From assembly GCF_028279465.1 (NCBI RefSeq), contig NZ_JANQNS010000005.1:1-64000 (forward strand): a DNA stretch of 64,000 nucleotides, in the 5' to 3' direction. The translations under genes and the position numbers were made by a program. Source of the stretch: Parasphingopyxis sp. GTDB lineage: Bacteria > Pseudomonadota > Alphaproteobacteria > Sphingomonadales > Sphingomonadaceae. Below are positions 28,761-38,428 of this stretch, piece after piece. Within the stretch, counting starts at the first letter, position 1. Every line of letters begins with the position of its first letter. The notes below the pieces were generated by a model that searched no databases, was not told the DNA's origin, and saw nothing but the letters and a program-made list of their open reading frames with translations.

Positions 28761-30086
28761 ATGGCCGGATCAAACCCTGAACTCGTTCTCGCTGGCGGCA
28801 CGGTCCACACGCCGGCCGGTTCGGACGTCGCCGACGTCGCGGTGCGCGACGGGAAGATCATCGGGATCGGGAGCTACCGTGAAGCAGCCCGGCGCATCGA
28901 CTGCACGGGGCTCGATGTGCTGCCCGGCGTCATCGATTCCCAGGTCCATTTCCGCGAACCAGGGCTCGAGCATAAGGAAGACCTCGAAAGCGGCAGCAAA
29001 GCGGCCGTTCTGGGCGGCATCACGGCGGTGTTCGAGATGCCGAACACGTCGCCCAATACAGATTCTGCTGACAGAGTTGCGGACAAGCTCAAGCGCGCGC
29101 ACCATCGCATGTTCTGCGACCACGCATTCTATGTCGGTGCCACCGGCGCCAATGCCGAAGAGCTGGCCGAGCTTGAACGAATCCCGGGCACAGCCGGGGT
29201 CAAGGTCTTTATGGGCGCCTCGACCGGCGATCTACTCGTCGCCGAGGACGAACCGCTTGCGCGGGTCTTGGCGAGCGGATCGCGTCGCGTTGCGATCCAC
29301 GCCGAGGATGAGGCCCGGATGCAGGCCCGCCTCGACCGGCGGGTCGAAGGCGATCCGGCGAGCCATCCGGTCTGGCGTGACGATGAAAGCGCGATGCTGG
29401 CGACGAAGCGCATCATCAGCCTCGCGCGCGGCGCGCGAAGGCCGATCCACATTCTCCATATCAGCACCCCTGCCGAATTCGAGTACATCGCCCAGCATCG
29501 CGACATTGCGACCTGCGAGGTCACCCCGCAGCACCTGACGCTCGCCGGCGAGGAGGCGTATCCGAGCCTCGGCACCTTCGCGCAGATGAACCCACCGATC
29601 CGCAGCAAAGCGCATCGCGAGGGCCTATGGCACTGGCTGCGCCAGGGCGTGCCTGATGTAATCGGCTCGGACCATGCGCCACACACGCGCGAAGAAAAGG
29701 CGAAAACCTATCCCGATACGCCCAGCGGCATGCCCGGTGTGCAGACCCTGTTACCGCTGATGCTCGATCATGTTGCCAATGGGCGGCTTACCCTCGAACG
29801 GCTGATCGAGATGACCAGCACCTCTGTGCAGCGCGTGTTCGGCCTTGTCAGCAAGGGCCGGATCGCCCCAGGCTACGATGCCGATTTCACCGTGGTTGAC
29901 TGCGCGGGCAGCTTCACGATCACGGAAGACTGGCTGGCCAGCCGCTGCGGCTGGTCGCCCTTCACGGGCATGGAGCTGCAAGGCCGCGTGATCGGCACGA
30001 TCATACGCGGTCATATCGGCATGTGGGAAGCCGAACTCGCTGAAACAGCGCAAGGCGAGCCCCTGCGGTTTGCATCCGCCTTGTAG
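28761..30086 (+). CDS. pyrC: Dihydroorotase PyrC2-type, HxH motif altered
   Basis: A 441-residue class I dihydroorotase (pyrimidine synthesis, carbamoyl-aspartate to dihydroorotate). Metal-site motifs: GVIDSQVHFREPG, where the usual D-x-H-x-H reads D59-S-Q61-V-H63, so the first His ligand is Gln; GVKVFMG with Lys148; VAIHAEDE (H180); HILHIST (H230/H233); and IGSDHAPHT (D304). Everything but the first His is normal, including the NPPIRSKAHREGLW substrate loop. Follows folE2 by 24 bases, as in zinc-limitation clusters with a second PyrC. The family may also be the housekeeping enzyme of alphaproteobacteria, where I recall the same QVH variant; paralogy needs the genome. Confidence 0.88.
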   Translation: MAGSNPELVLAGGTVHTPAGSDVADVAVRDGKIIGIGSYREAARRIDCTGLDVLPGVIDSQVHFREPGLEHKEDLESGSKAAVLGGITAVFEMPNTSPNTDSADRVADKLKRAHHRMFCDHAFYVGATGANAEELAELERIPGTAGVKVFMGASTGDLLVAEDEPLARVLASGSRRVAIHAEDEARMQARLDRRVEGDPASHPVWRDDESAMLATKRIISLARGARRPIHILHISTPAEFEYIAQHRDIATCEVTPQHLTLAGEEAYPSLGTFAQMNPPIRSKAHREGLWHWLRQGVPDVIGSDHAPHTREEKAKTYPDTPSGMPGVQTLLPLMLDHVANGRLTLERLIEMTSTSVQRVFGLVSKGRIAPGYDADFTVVDCAGSFTITEDWLASRCGWSPFTGMELQGRVIGTIIRGHIGMWEAELAETAQGEPLRFASAL

Positions 30087-30155
30087 TTTTCGTTCGGCCT
30101 GATCTTGCTAAGGTCGATCCGCTGATAATATTTGAATGATGTAGAGAGGTACCCG

Positions 30156-30383
30156 ATGAACCAGTCACCCGTTCTGAACACCTATGACGATTGGAAGCAT
30201 TGCATAACGGTATCCTGCGGCATTCCGCTTACGATGGAGTATGTGGAAGCGCGTATGGCGGCACTGGCCGATAAGAGCGCCTATGGAACCATGCGGTTCG
30301 TCGAGGTATGGGGCGAGCGCCATCTCGAACAGGTCAAGGAATGGTTCGCACAAGCGCACCGTGAGCTTTCGGACCAGACGTAA
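30156..30383 (+). CDS. Small conserved protein after pyrC
   Basis: A 75-residue soluble protein, start set at the ATG with GAGAGGT 7 bases upstream (a TTG eight codons earlier has no ribosome site). Visible pattern: YDDWKHCITVSCGIPLTMEY with two Cys six apart, then a predicted helix MRFVEVWGERHLEQVKEWFAQAHREL. Seventy bases after pyrC on the same strand, so likely the third gene of the folE2-pyrC unit. Family not recognised. Confidence 0.65.
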   Translation: MNQSPVLNTYDDWKHCITVSCGIPLTMEYVEARMAALADKSAYGTMRFVEVWGERHLEQVKEWFAQAHRELSDQT

Positions 30384-30425
30384 CGGATAAGCCACTCTCA
30401 AAGCTTGAGGCCACTGGCCGTACGG

Positions 30426-30917
30426 TCAGGGAAACTGCGCCTGCTTCAATCCATCATTGGCACCGAAGATCACTGTTCGCACGTTCGTTCCGCGCGTAAA
30501 ATTGACGCGATTCTCCTGACGCGGCCAGACGTCTGTCAGGATTTGCGAATTGACCATGATAGTCGCATCAGGGGCCGGTACCGGCGCGTCCTGATAGACC
30601 CAAAGAGTGCCGCCTTCGATCTCCGACCCAATGAACGTCAATGATATCGGCTCGCCATCGATCACCAGTTCAAAGCGATTGGCCACATATTCGGCGAAAG
30701 CCTGTCGGCTCTCGGCGCTGCCAATAATATCCGCAGAGTTGCGGCCTTGAAGACGGAGGGCATGCTCCGCATCATGCGCCGGGATCTGGTGCATGATCTC
30801 CAGTCGATCGACACGCTCGTTGATCGCGATCGTCGTGATGGCCAGCTTTTGCTGATGCGCAGACGCTGGCTGCGCGACCAGACACAGCATCAGTATGGCG
30901 ATGGCGTAGCGGATCAT
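30426..30917 (-). CDS. Secreted DUF6702-like protein, partner of M1 peptidase
   Basis: A 163-residue exported protein: signal peptide MIRYAIAILMLCLVAQPASA|H, then a beta-rich domain beginning HQQKLAITTIAINERVDRLEIMHQIPAHDAEHAL, similar to DUF6702 proteins. Its ATG overlaps the stop of the M1 peptidase gene (ATGA), so the two are translated together. The His pair near the mature N-terminus is the only metal-like feature. Function unknown. Confidence 0.72.
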   Translation of the reverse strand: MIRYAIAILMLCLVAQPASAHQQKLAITTIAINERVDRLEIMHQIPAHDAEHALRLQGRNSADIIGSAESRQAFAEYVANRFELVIDGEPISLTFIGSEIEGGTLWVYQDAPVPAPDATIMVNSQILTDVWPRQENRVNFTRGTNVRTVIFGANDGLKQAQFP

Positions 30918-33325
30918 TCCTGCGCTTCATGCATCAGATCGCGCTGAACGCGCGATTCGCCATCGGGCGATCTGAATGCCTCGATCCGACTCGGAACAAT
31001 CCGGCGTGGGTAGTGATTATTCTCGACATCGGCATCCGCCGTTTCCCAATCGGGATCGACGACGACCTGCTCGAGCTCCCGGCCACGCGGAAAGACGAGA
31101 AGCTTGCTGACTTCCCGCGAGTTACGCCGCCAGATTTCAGCCGGGATCATCATCCGCTCTGTGCTGCCATTGGTAAAAGTCAAATCGAGAATGATTGGCA
31201 TGACGAGACCGCCAAGGTTGGAGAAGTTGAGCACATAATAATTGGCATCCTCCTCAACCGCCCGGTCGAAGGCCGCGCGTTCCCACGGCTCGAGCGCCTC
31301 AAGAAATTCGTTGAATTCGCGACGGTCCCTCGGAGTAACGGTGAATTGGTCGTTATCGTCATAGAAATCTGTCACGCCGGGATTTTCGAGGACCCAGATC
31401 GGCAGATTCTGTTCCCGGTTCAGCCTGTTGCCGACGCGTTCGGGTTCATCGGCATGTTCCTGACGTCGGCGTGGAAGGTCAATGTCCGGATTCTCGGTGT
31501 CGATGCGCAGCCGGTAAATGGAGTCGAGCGAAATATCGACATGGTCGGTCGTGTAAAACCAACCACGCCAGAACCAGTCGAGATCGGTGCCGGACGCTTC
31601 CTCGATAGTCCGGAAGAAATCCGCCGGTGTCGGCCGCCTGAAACGCCAGCGTCGTGCATATTCGCGCAGCGCGAAATCGAAGCGCTCGCGGCCGATGATC
31701 GTGTCGCGCAGAATGTGATAGGCGGCGGAAGGCTTGCCATAGGCGTTCGGCCCAAGGTTACGTACTGAATCCGATTGCGTCATGATCGGTACCTGCTGGT
31801 CGGACGTCATATAAGGGATCAGGTCGCGCGGCAGGCTGCGGGTCCAGGGCATGTCCGGATCCCATTCATAACCCGCAACCGAGTCCAGGAACGAGTTGAT
31901 CCCCTCGTCCATCCAGGTCCATTGGCGTTCGTCCGAATTCACCGTCATCGGGAAGTAAATATGTCCGATCTCATGGATCACGACACCGATGAGAAAGACC
32001 TTTTCCGACAGCGAGTAAGTGCGACTGCCATCGTCGTTCAGCGTGGTCCGCGGACCGTTAAAGGTGATCATCGGATACTCCATCCCGCCCACGGGTCCGT
32101 TGACGGATTGCGCAGTCGGATAGGGATAATCGAACGAAAAACGCGAATAGACCTCCATCGTGTGGACGACGGCGGCGGTCGAATATCGCCGCCAGAGTTC
32201 GCCACCCTCTTTCGGCCAGAAGGACATCGCCATCACGATTTCATTCTCTGCGCCCGGTTGGCGATGGCCCTGCGCATCCCACATGAACTTCCGGCTCGAC
32301 GCCCATGCGAAATCGCGGACATTCTGCGCCGAAAAGCGCCATGTCCTGGTACCCGACGGACCGCTGCGCTCATTCGCTTCGGCTTCCGCCGGCGTAACGA
32401 TGAACATCGGCTCGTCGGCCGTGCGCGCCTGTTCGAGACGCTGACGCTGCTGAGCGGTCAACACTTCTTCGGGATTCTGGAGCACGCCGGTCGACGCCAC
32501 TATGTGATCATCGGGCACGGTCATCGATACGTCGTAGTCGCCGAACTCTAGCGTGAACTCGCCGCGGCCGAGAAACTCCTTATTGTGCCAACCTTCATAG
32601 TCCGAATAGGCGACCATGCGCGGAAACCATTGCGCGAGAAGAAAAATATCATTGCCGCTGGACCGAGGATCGTCGGGAAAATGCTCATAACCGGACCGCG
32701 CGCCTACTGCATTTTCCTCAACAATGTTAAAGGCCCACTCAATCCCGAAATCGACGCTCTGACCGGGCGCAAGCGGCACCGGCAGATCGACACGCATCAG
32801 CGTACCTACGATCGTATGGGCGAGCGGCGAACCGTCAGCGTTGGTCACGGCGGTAATGTCATATCCATATTCATTGTCGGCCATCGACTGTTGCCGCCTG
32901 AGCTCGCCCAGCGAAAGCCGGGCGGGCTGATCGCCGCTAGCCGCGCTGACGGCTGGACCGCGCCGCCCCGGCCCGCCGAAGTCATTGGCCAGCTCGGCTA
33001 TCGAATCGCTGCGAAACCTGTTCTGATCCAATTGCAACCAGAGCCATGGTAGCGTGTCGGGTGAATTGTTGGTGTAGCGGATCGTTGCGCGCGCCGTGAG
33101 TCGGCGATTGTCCTCGTCAAGCTGCGCGTCGATGCGATAGTCGGCCTGTTGCTGCCAATATTGATGGCCGGGAGCGCCAGACGCGTTACGATAGACATTG
33201 GGATCGGGCAGCACCTCATCGAGCTGGCGGAACCTGTCCTCGAAATCCCCGCGTGTCTGCTGAATGCCTTGCGCAGTTACCGGCGTGGCGACCAAGATCG
33301 CTGCAACAAACCAAAGAAACCTCAA
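30914..33325 (-). CDS. Secreted M1-family metallopeptidase
   Basis: An 803-residue zinc peptidase with TTG start, supported by GGGAGGGG six bases upstream and an immediate signal peptide (MRFLWFVAAILVATPVTAQ). Gluzincin motif HEIGH at 451-455 with the third ligand Glu474 (HEXXH-x18-E, in WTWMDEGINSF). An exopeptidase exon GGMEYPMITFNG sits upstream, as GAMEN does in classic M1 enzymes, so aminopeptidase activity is plausible but the motif is altered. Translationally coupled to a DUF6702-like secreted protein. Confidence 0.9.
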   Translation of the reverse strand: MRFLWFVAAILVATPVTAQGIQQTRGDFEDRFRQLDEVLPDPNVYRNASGAPGHQYWQQQADYRIDAQLDEDNRRLTARATIRYTNNSPDTLPWLWLQLDQNRFRSDSIAELANDFGGPGRRGPAVSAASGDQPARLSLGELRRQQSMADNEYGYDITAVTNADGSPLAHTIVGTLMRVDLPVPLAPGQSVDFGIEWAFNIVEENAVGARSGYEHFPDDPRSSGNDIFLLAQWFPRMVAYSDYEGWHNKEFLGRGEFTLEFGDYDVSMTVPDDHIVASTGVLQNPEEVLTAQQRQRLEQARTADEPMFIVTPAEAEANERSGPSGTRTWRFSAQNVRDFAWASSRKFMWDAQGHRQPGAENEIVMAMSFWPKEGGELWRRYSTAAVVHTMEVYSRFSFDYPYPTAQSVNGPVGGMEYPMITFNGPRTTLNDDGSRTYSLSEKVFLIGVVIHEIGHIYFPMTVNSDERQWTWMDEGINSFLDSVAGYEWDPDMPWTRSLPRDLIPYMTSDQQVPIMTQSDSVRNLGPNAYGKPSAAYHILRDTIIGRERFDFALREYARRWRFRRPTPADFFRTIEEASGTDLDWFWRGWFYTTDHVDISLDSIYRLRIDTENPDIDLPRRRQEHADEPERVGNRLNREQNLPIWVLENPGVTDFYDDNDQFTVTPRDRREFNEFLEALEPWERAAFDRAVEEDANYYVLNFSNLGGLVMPIILDLTFTNGSTERMMIPAEIWRRNSREVSKLLVFPRGRELEQVVVDPDWETADADVENNHYPRRIVPSRIEAFRSPDGESRVQRDLMHEAQE

Positions 33326-33401
33326 TTGTCCCCTCCCAATAAACTTCGCCCTGTAGTTCGACTGCGTTTGTACAGGCCTTAAGCTGGCCCAGTTCAGCGG
33401 A

Positions 33402-34529
33402 TTAGAGCGACTCCCTGATCATGGCTTCGAAATCCTCGGTGGACGCGCGGCGCGGATTGGACAATGCTGACAGATCCTGTTCGGCATAGGTGATGAGACC
33501 GGGGATGTCGTCATCCTCAATACCCATCGCGCGCAATCCGGGCGGAAGGCCGATCGCCGCGTTCATTTTCGTCACAGCCTCGGCAATGTCGGCACCCGGC
33601 TCGAGCCCCATCGCCTGGCGCAAGCGCACATATTTCTCTTCGCATTCCGGGGCATTGAACCGAAGAACGGCGGGCAGGAACACCGCGTTCAGCGTGCCAT
33701 GATGCAGGTTCAGACGCCGGATACGGCCCGCTGCATGACTCATCGCGTGAACCGCACCCAGACCTTTAATGAAAGACAGCGCGCCTTCGGTCGAACACAT
33801 CATCATTTGCCAGCGCGCCTCGCGATCCTGGCCGTCTTTAACGGCGGCGGGCAAGTGCTGCCATCCGCGCCACAGGCCATCGAGCGCGACACCTTCGGCG
33901 GGGGGATTCACTGTCGGCGTGAGAAACGCTTCGATACAATGGGTGATCGCGTCCATGCCCGTTGCAGCGGTCATGCCGGCTGGTAGCCCCATGGTCAGTT
34001 CCGGATCGCAGATCGCCGCTTTGGGGATGAATAGCGGGCTCGCGAATGTCATCTTGCGGCCATCTTCCAGGATGATGACAAAGCCGACAGAGACTTCGCT
34101 GCCGGTTCCTGCCGTTGTCGGGACAGCGATGACAGGCGCCACCGCCTTGATCAGCTTCGCCCCGCCAGTCAGCGGATCATATTGCGCAAGAGGGCCGCCG
34201 CTTTCAGCGAGAAGCGCGACAGCCTTACCCAGGTCCATCGAGGAACCGCCGCCCAGCGCGATCACGCCGTCGCAGCCATCCGCGGTATACTGCTCGAGCG
34301 CCGCTTTGACCGCTTCCTCGGTTGGATTGCCAGGCGTTCCGTCGAACAGGGAAAACGCCGTCCCGCTATCGAGCACGCTCGTAACCGTTTCGACGAGTCC
34401 GGCAGCGACCAGCCCCGCATCTGTCGCGATGAAGGGTTTCGTAATACCGGCCTTGCCAAGCTCTTCGGGAAGCTGAGCGAGCGCTCCGAAATCAAAATGG
34501 GTCGTCGTAAGATAGGTGAGTGTGGCCAT
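33402..34529 (-). CDS. Iron-type (group III) alcohol dehydrogenase
   Basis: A 375-residue NAD(P)-dependent dehydrogenase of the Fe-ADH family. Nucleotide site DGVIALGGGSSMDLGKAVALL, VPTTAGTGSEV, and metal-binding segment GMDAITHCIEAF ... ALSFIKGLGAVHAMSHAAGRIRRLNLHHGTLNAV with the family's conserved His residues. Length is normal. It stands alone between the M1 peptidase and the second COG0523 gene. An iron enzyme here could stand in for a zinc alcohol dehydrogenase when zinc is scarce, but no Zur-like box was found in front of it. Confidence 0.92.
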   Translation of the reverse strand: MATLTYLTTTHFDFGALAQLPEELGKAGITKPFIATDAGLVAAGLVETVTSVLDSGTAFSLFDGTPGNPTEEAVKAALEQYTADGCDGVIALGGGSSMDLGKAVALLAESGGPLAQYDPLTGGAKLIKAVAPVIAVPTTAGTGSEVSVGFVIILEDGRKMTFASPLFIPKAAICDPELTMGLPAGMTAATGMDAITHCIEAFLTPTVNPPAEGVALDGLWRGWQHLPAAVKDGQDREARWQMMMCSTEGALSFIKGLGAVHAMSHAAGRIRRLNLHHGTLNAVFLPAVLRFNAPECEEKYVRLRQAMGLEPGADIAEAVTKMNAAIGLPPGLRAMGIEDDDIPGLITYAEQDLSALSNPRRASTEDFEAMIRESL

Positions 34530-34706
34530 ATCGCGGGGGAATCCTCTCTATTCAGCGTCCCCGCTTCTGCGCTTGCTGTAGCTCGTTTGCAATATTCGTT
34601 CGCTGGGACGGCCAATTGTGGCAGACTGGGTCGTACACCGTCCCATCGATGCTTACACTATCGCGTATCGCTTATGCGCGATCGTAACGAAGCTTAGGGA
34701 CCTATC

Positions 34707-35933
34707 CTATACTGGTTCGGGCGCAGGTTCCGCTTCGCCCCAGGCCGGAAAGGGATCGTCGAGGGCCGCCCATTCTTCCGGGTTGAATTCCGAAACCGGT
34801 AGCAAGCATGCATCGAGCGCGGATTCAATCTTCCCCTGATCCATGCCGATACCGATAAAGACGAGTTCCTGTCGGCGATCACCCCAGACATTATTCCAAT
34901 GCTTCATCACGAATTCCTCGAACGTGCCATCGTCGGGCCAGCGATTCTTGGGAACGGCCGCCCACCAGCGCCCCATCCGGCTGACGCTTTTCTGCCGGCC
35001 GGCAATCGCCAGCTCCGCCAGGAAATCCGGCCGGGTGGCGAGCCAGAAATGGCCTTTCGCACGGATCACCTTGTCGAGATTCTCGCTCACAAGGAATTCG
35101 TAGAACTTCGCGGGGTCGAAGGGCTGGCGCGCGCGATAGACGAAGCTTTCGACGCCATATTCCTCGGTCTCCGGGCGGTGGCTCGCATAATCGTACAGCT
35201 CTTTGAGCCAGAGCGGGTGCTGTTCGGCCTGCTCTTCGTCGAAAAGGCCCGTATCGAGCACATGATCGAGATCGACCTTGCCATAATCGGCCTCGATGAT
35301 ACGCGCATCGCCGTTGAGCGAGGCGACGACCTTTTTGACCATCGCGAGTTGCTCCTTGCTGACCTCGCTCGCCTTGTTGACGATCACCACATCGGCAAAT
35401 TCGATCTGTTCCACCAGCAATCCGACAAGGCTGCGGTCATCGCCTTCGCCGGCCGTCTCCCCGCGTGCGGATAGGAGATCGCTGCTCGAATAATCGGCCA
35501 GAAGGTTCATCGCATCGACGACCGTTACCATCGTGTCGAGCTGCGACACATCCCCGAGGGATTCGCCATATTCGTCCCGGAAGGAGAATGTCGCGGCGAC
35601 GGGCAGTGGCTCTGAAATACCCGTGCTTTCGATGACGAGATAATCGAACCGTCCATCCTCGGCGAGCGCGCGCACTTCCTTGAGGAGATCGTCGCGCAAG
35701 GTGCAGCAAATGCAGCCATTGGTCATTTCGACCAGCGTTTCCTCGGAACGCGACAAGGATGCTTCGCCGTCGCGCACGAGATCGGCGTCGATATTCACCT
35801 CCGACATGTCATTGACGATGACGGCGACGCGCTTGCCCTCGCGGTTGGTCAGAATGTGATTGAGAAGGGTGGTCTTGCCGGCACCCAGAAAACCGGAAAG
35901 AACAGTGACAGGTAGACGGTTGGCAACGGGCAT
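34707..35933 (-). CDS. zigA: COG0523 (ZigA-like) G3E GTPase, second copy
   Basis: A 408-residue putative zinc metallochaperone. Walker [10 protein letters not shown] (14-22), metal motif GCICC (73-77), [10 protein letters not shown] switch, and a guanine motif reading NKASE instead of NKxD. The CobW C-terminal domain starts at [19 protein letters not shown] and includes [14 protein letters not shown], which is typical of the ZigA/YciC subgroup. It lacks the long His tract of its neighbour at 25 kb. The start at 35933 is preferred because the longer frame runs across the Zur-like box at 35958-35972. The symbol is by subgroup resemblance only. Confidence 0.9.
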   Translation of the reverse strand: MPVANRLPVTVLSGFLGAGKTTLLNHILTNREGKRVAVIVNDMSEVNIDADLVRDGEASLSRSEETLVEMTNGCICCTLRDDLLKEVRALAEDGRFDYLVIESTGISEPLPVAATFSFRDEYGESLGDVSQLDTMVTVVDAMNLLADYSSSDLLSARGETAGEGDDRSLVGLLVEQIEFADVVIVNKASEVSKEQLAMVKKVVASLNGDARIIEADYGKVDLDHVLDTGLFDEEQAEQHPLWLKELYDYASHRPETEEYGVESFVYRARQPFDPAKFYEFLVSENLDKVIRAKGHFWLATRPDFLAELAIAGRQKSVSRMGRWWAAVPKNRWPDDGTFEEFVMKHWNNVWGDRRQELVFIGIGMDQGKIESALDACLLPVSEFNPEEWAALDDPFPAWGEAEPAPEPV

Positions 35934-35957
35934 TGCGGCTCGGTCCTCGCTCGATGA

Positions 35958-35972
35958 ATGATATATTATCTC
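35958..35972 (-). promoter_or_regulatory. Zur-like operator C (zigA-type gene)
   Basis: Minus-strand reading GAGATAATATATCAT, flanked by TTC. Two differences from operator A. It lies 25-39 bases upstream of the COG0523 start, where a repressor would cover the promoter. Confidence 0.62.
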
Positions 35973-36216
35973 AATAATGTGCCTTGGTAAGTCGAACAAG
36001 GGCTTGACGGCACGCAGCTCGCAATATGCGCAAAGTGCGAGAGCACGGCTTCGCCCGCATGGCCGATGTTGGATATTGAGCGCGACGAATTTTTTCGATA
36101 GACCGGTGATACTTTATTACACGCAAACAATTGAAGCCCAGCGGCCTGTTCGAACAGGCTGAGCACCCCACTCTAGCGCTGGTTTCCACATCTGATACCT
36201 TTGGAGAGAACCTACT

Positions 36217-38370
36217 ATGAAAGCGATCTGGATTTACAGCAGTGCTGCAACGCTGGCCCTGGGGGCAGCAGGCGTAACTGCTCCGGCCCATGCAACGGAA
36301 GCGCAGTCTGAAACGTCCGACCAATCGGCTGCTGAAACGGCTGCCAATCCGCTGCTTAGCGAGAGCCCCTTGCCGTTCGGCGCCCCGCAGTTCGATAGCC
36401 TGACGCCGCAACATTATGCCGAGGCGATGGAGCGCGGCATGACTGAAAACATGGCCGAGGTGCAGCGCATTGCAAATGCCGAAACCGCCCCGACGTTCGA
36501 CAATACCATTGCCGCGATGGAGGGTACGGGGAATCTGCTGACCCAAGCCAGCCTGCTTTTCTTCAATATGGCGTCAGCCAATACCAACGACGACATCCAA
36601 GAGATCCAGCGCGAGTTCGCCCCGCGCCTTGCCGCGCACAACAACGCCATCAGCCTGGACCCAGCCCTCTTTGAACGCGTTCGCACGATCTACGACCAGC
36701 GCGATACGCTCGACCTCGATGCCGAACAGCTGCGCCTGGTGGAGCGCTATTACACGAGTTTCACACGCCAGGGCGCATTGCTCGAAGGTGAAGCGCGAGA
36801 ACGCTTCGCCGAGATTAACGAGCGGCTCGCGACGCTGTCGACACTGTTCTCGCAGAACATGATCAACGATACCGGGCAATGGACGCTGCTGCTCGACAGC
36901 GAGGATGACCTTGCCGGCCTTCCGGATACGCTGCGCGCCGCTGCTGCCCGTGCGGCGGCTGATGCCGGGCATGAGGGGCAATGGATGATCACCCTTCAGC
37001 GCTCCTCGGTCGAACCGTTTCTCCAATTTTCGGAGCGGCGGGACCTGCGCAGACAGGCATTCGAGGCCTGGGCCGCACGCGGCGACAATGACGATGCTGA
37101 AGATAACAATGCGATCATCGCCGAAACATTGCGCCTTCGCACGGAGCGCTCGCGCTTGCTCGGCTATGACAGTTTCGCTGAATTCCAGCTTGCCGACCGC
37201 ATGGCGCGGACCCCGCAAGCCGCGCGCGATCTGATCGAGCGGGTGTGGACCCCCGCCCTCGCCCGCGCAGAGGAAGAACGGGACGCGATTAACTCGATCC
37301 GGGCGGCAGAGGGCGCAGACGACGCACTCGCACCATGGGATTGGCGCTACTATGCCGAAAGGGTCAGGCAGGAGCGCTTCAACCTTTCGCAGGCAGAGCT
37401 CCGGCCCTATTTCGAACTCGATAATATGATTGCGGCGCAATTCTACGTCGCCGAACAGTTGTTCGGGTTGCAATTCGAAGAGCGCGACGACTTGCCGGTG
37501 TATCACCCCACCGTGCGCGTCTGGGAAGTGAAGGACAGCGCCGGCGAGCATATCGGCCTGTTCTATGGCGACTATATTGCGCGACCCAACAAGCGTTCGG
37601 GCGCGTGGATGAGCAGCTATCGACAGCAGGACAATCTTGATGGCGAGACCACGCCGATCATCGTCAACGTCTTGAGTGTGTCCGGCGGCGAGCCGACCCT
37701 GCTCTCCTACAATGACGCGGAGACACTGTTCCACGAATTTGGCCATGCCCTTCACGGGCTTCTTTCGAATGTGCGGTACCCGACCCTTTCGGGCACATCC
37801 GTCGCGACCGATTTTGTCGAGTTCCCGGCGCAAATCTACGAGCATTGGCTGCTGACGCCCGAAGTTTTGTCGCGCTTTGCCCGCCATCATGAAACAGACG
37901 AGCCAATGCCGCAGGAACTGGTCGATCGCCTGATGGCATCACGCACTTTCAATCAGGGTTTCGCAACCGTCGAGTTCCTGGCTTCGGCCTTCGTCGATCT
38001 CGATTTCCACGATCTCACCAGCGTGCCCGAAGATTTCGATGTCGGCGCTTTCGAAGAACAGACGCTCGCACGGATCGGGATGCCGGACGAAATGGTCATG
38101 CGTCACCGTCCCCCGCATTTCGGGCATATCTTCGCCGGCGGCTATTCAGCAGGGTATTACGCATATTTGTGGTCCGAAATCCTCGATGCCGACGGGTTCG
38201 ATGCGTTTACCGAAACCGGCAATGTGTTCGATCCGGCCACGGCCGAGCGGCTGTATCGCTTTGTCTATTCGGGCGGCAACACGCGCGATTGGACCGAAGC
38301 CTATGTCGGTTTCCGCGGCCGCGAACCGTCGGTCGAGCCGCTTTTGCGCAATCGCGGTTTTGGAGACTAG
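36217..38370 (+). CDS. dcp: Secreted M3-family peptidyl-dipeptidase (Dcp-like)
   Basis: A 717-residue zinc peptidase with signal peptide (MKAIWIYSSAATLALGAAGVTAPAHA|T). NPLLSESPLPFGAPQFDSLTPQHYAEAMERGM is the typical Dcp/OpdA opening. HEFGH is at 506-510 in ETLFHEFGHALHGLLS, with the later GYSAGYYAYLWSEILDADGFDAF segment that forms the substrate pocket. Removes dipeptides from peptide C-termini in the periplasm. Paired with the S9 peptidase 58 bases downstream. A distant Zur-box-like sequence 100 bases upstream was judged too weak. Confidence 0.93.
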   Translation: MKAIWIYSSAATLALGAAGVTAPAHATEAQSETSDQSAAETAANPLLSESPLPFGAPQFDSLTPQHYAEAMERGMTENMAEVQRIANAETAPTFDNTIAAMEGTGNLLTQASLLFFNMASANTNDDIQEIQREFAPRLAAHNNAISLDPALFERVRTIYDQRDTLDLDAEQLRLVERYYTSFTRQGALLEGEARERFAEINERLATLSTLFSQNMINDTGQWTLLLDSEDDLAGLPDTLRAAAARAAADAGHEGQWMITLQRSSVEPFLQFSERRDLRRQAFEAWAARGDNDDAEDNNAIIAETLRLRTERSRLLGYDSFAEFQLADRMARTPQAARDLIERVWTPALARAEEERDAINSIRAAEGADDALAPWDWRYYAERVRQERFNLSQAELRPYFELDNMIAAQFYVAEQLFGLQFEERDDLPVYHPTVRVWEVKDSAGEHIGLFYGDYIARPNKRSGAWMSSYRQQDNLDGETTPIIVNVLSVSGGEPTLLSYNDAETLFHEFGHALHGLLSNVRYPTLSGTSVATDFVEFPAQIYEHWLLTPEVLSRFARHHETDEPMPQELVDRLMASRTFNQGFATVEFLASAFVDLDFHDLTSVPEDFDVGAFEEQTLARIGMPDEMVMRHRPPHFGHIFAGGYSAGYYAYLWSEILDADGFDAFTETGNVFDPATAERLYRFVYSGGNTRDWTEAYVGFRGREPSVEPLLRNRGFGD

Positions 38371-38428
38371 GCGAAAATAGCAACATTCGACTGACAGCTC
38401 TACCACTGGTCGAACCGAGGAACCGGAT

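Noticed and set aside
30121-30140. GATAATATTTGAATGAT upstream of the 75-residue gene as a Zur-like box
   Set aside because: Spacing inside the motif is wrong and the gene probably belongs to the folE2-pyrC unit.
36106-36120. GTGATACTTTATTAC as a fifth Zur-like box before the M3 peptidase
   Set aside because: Only about 10-11 of 15 bases agree with the other boxes, it lacks the CAT end and lies 100 bases from the gene.
36574-37890. Open frame of 438 codons opposite the M3 peptidase
   Set aside because: Antisense shadow without motifs; the plus strand has signal peptide and HEFGH.
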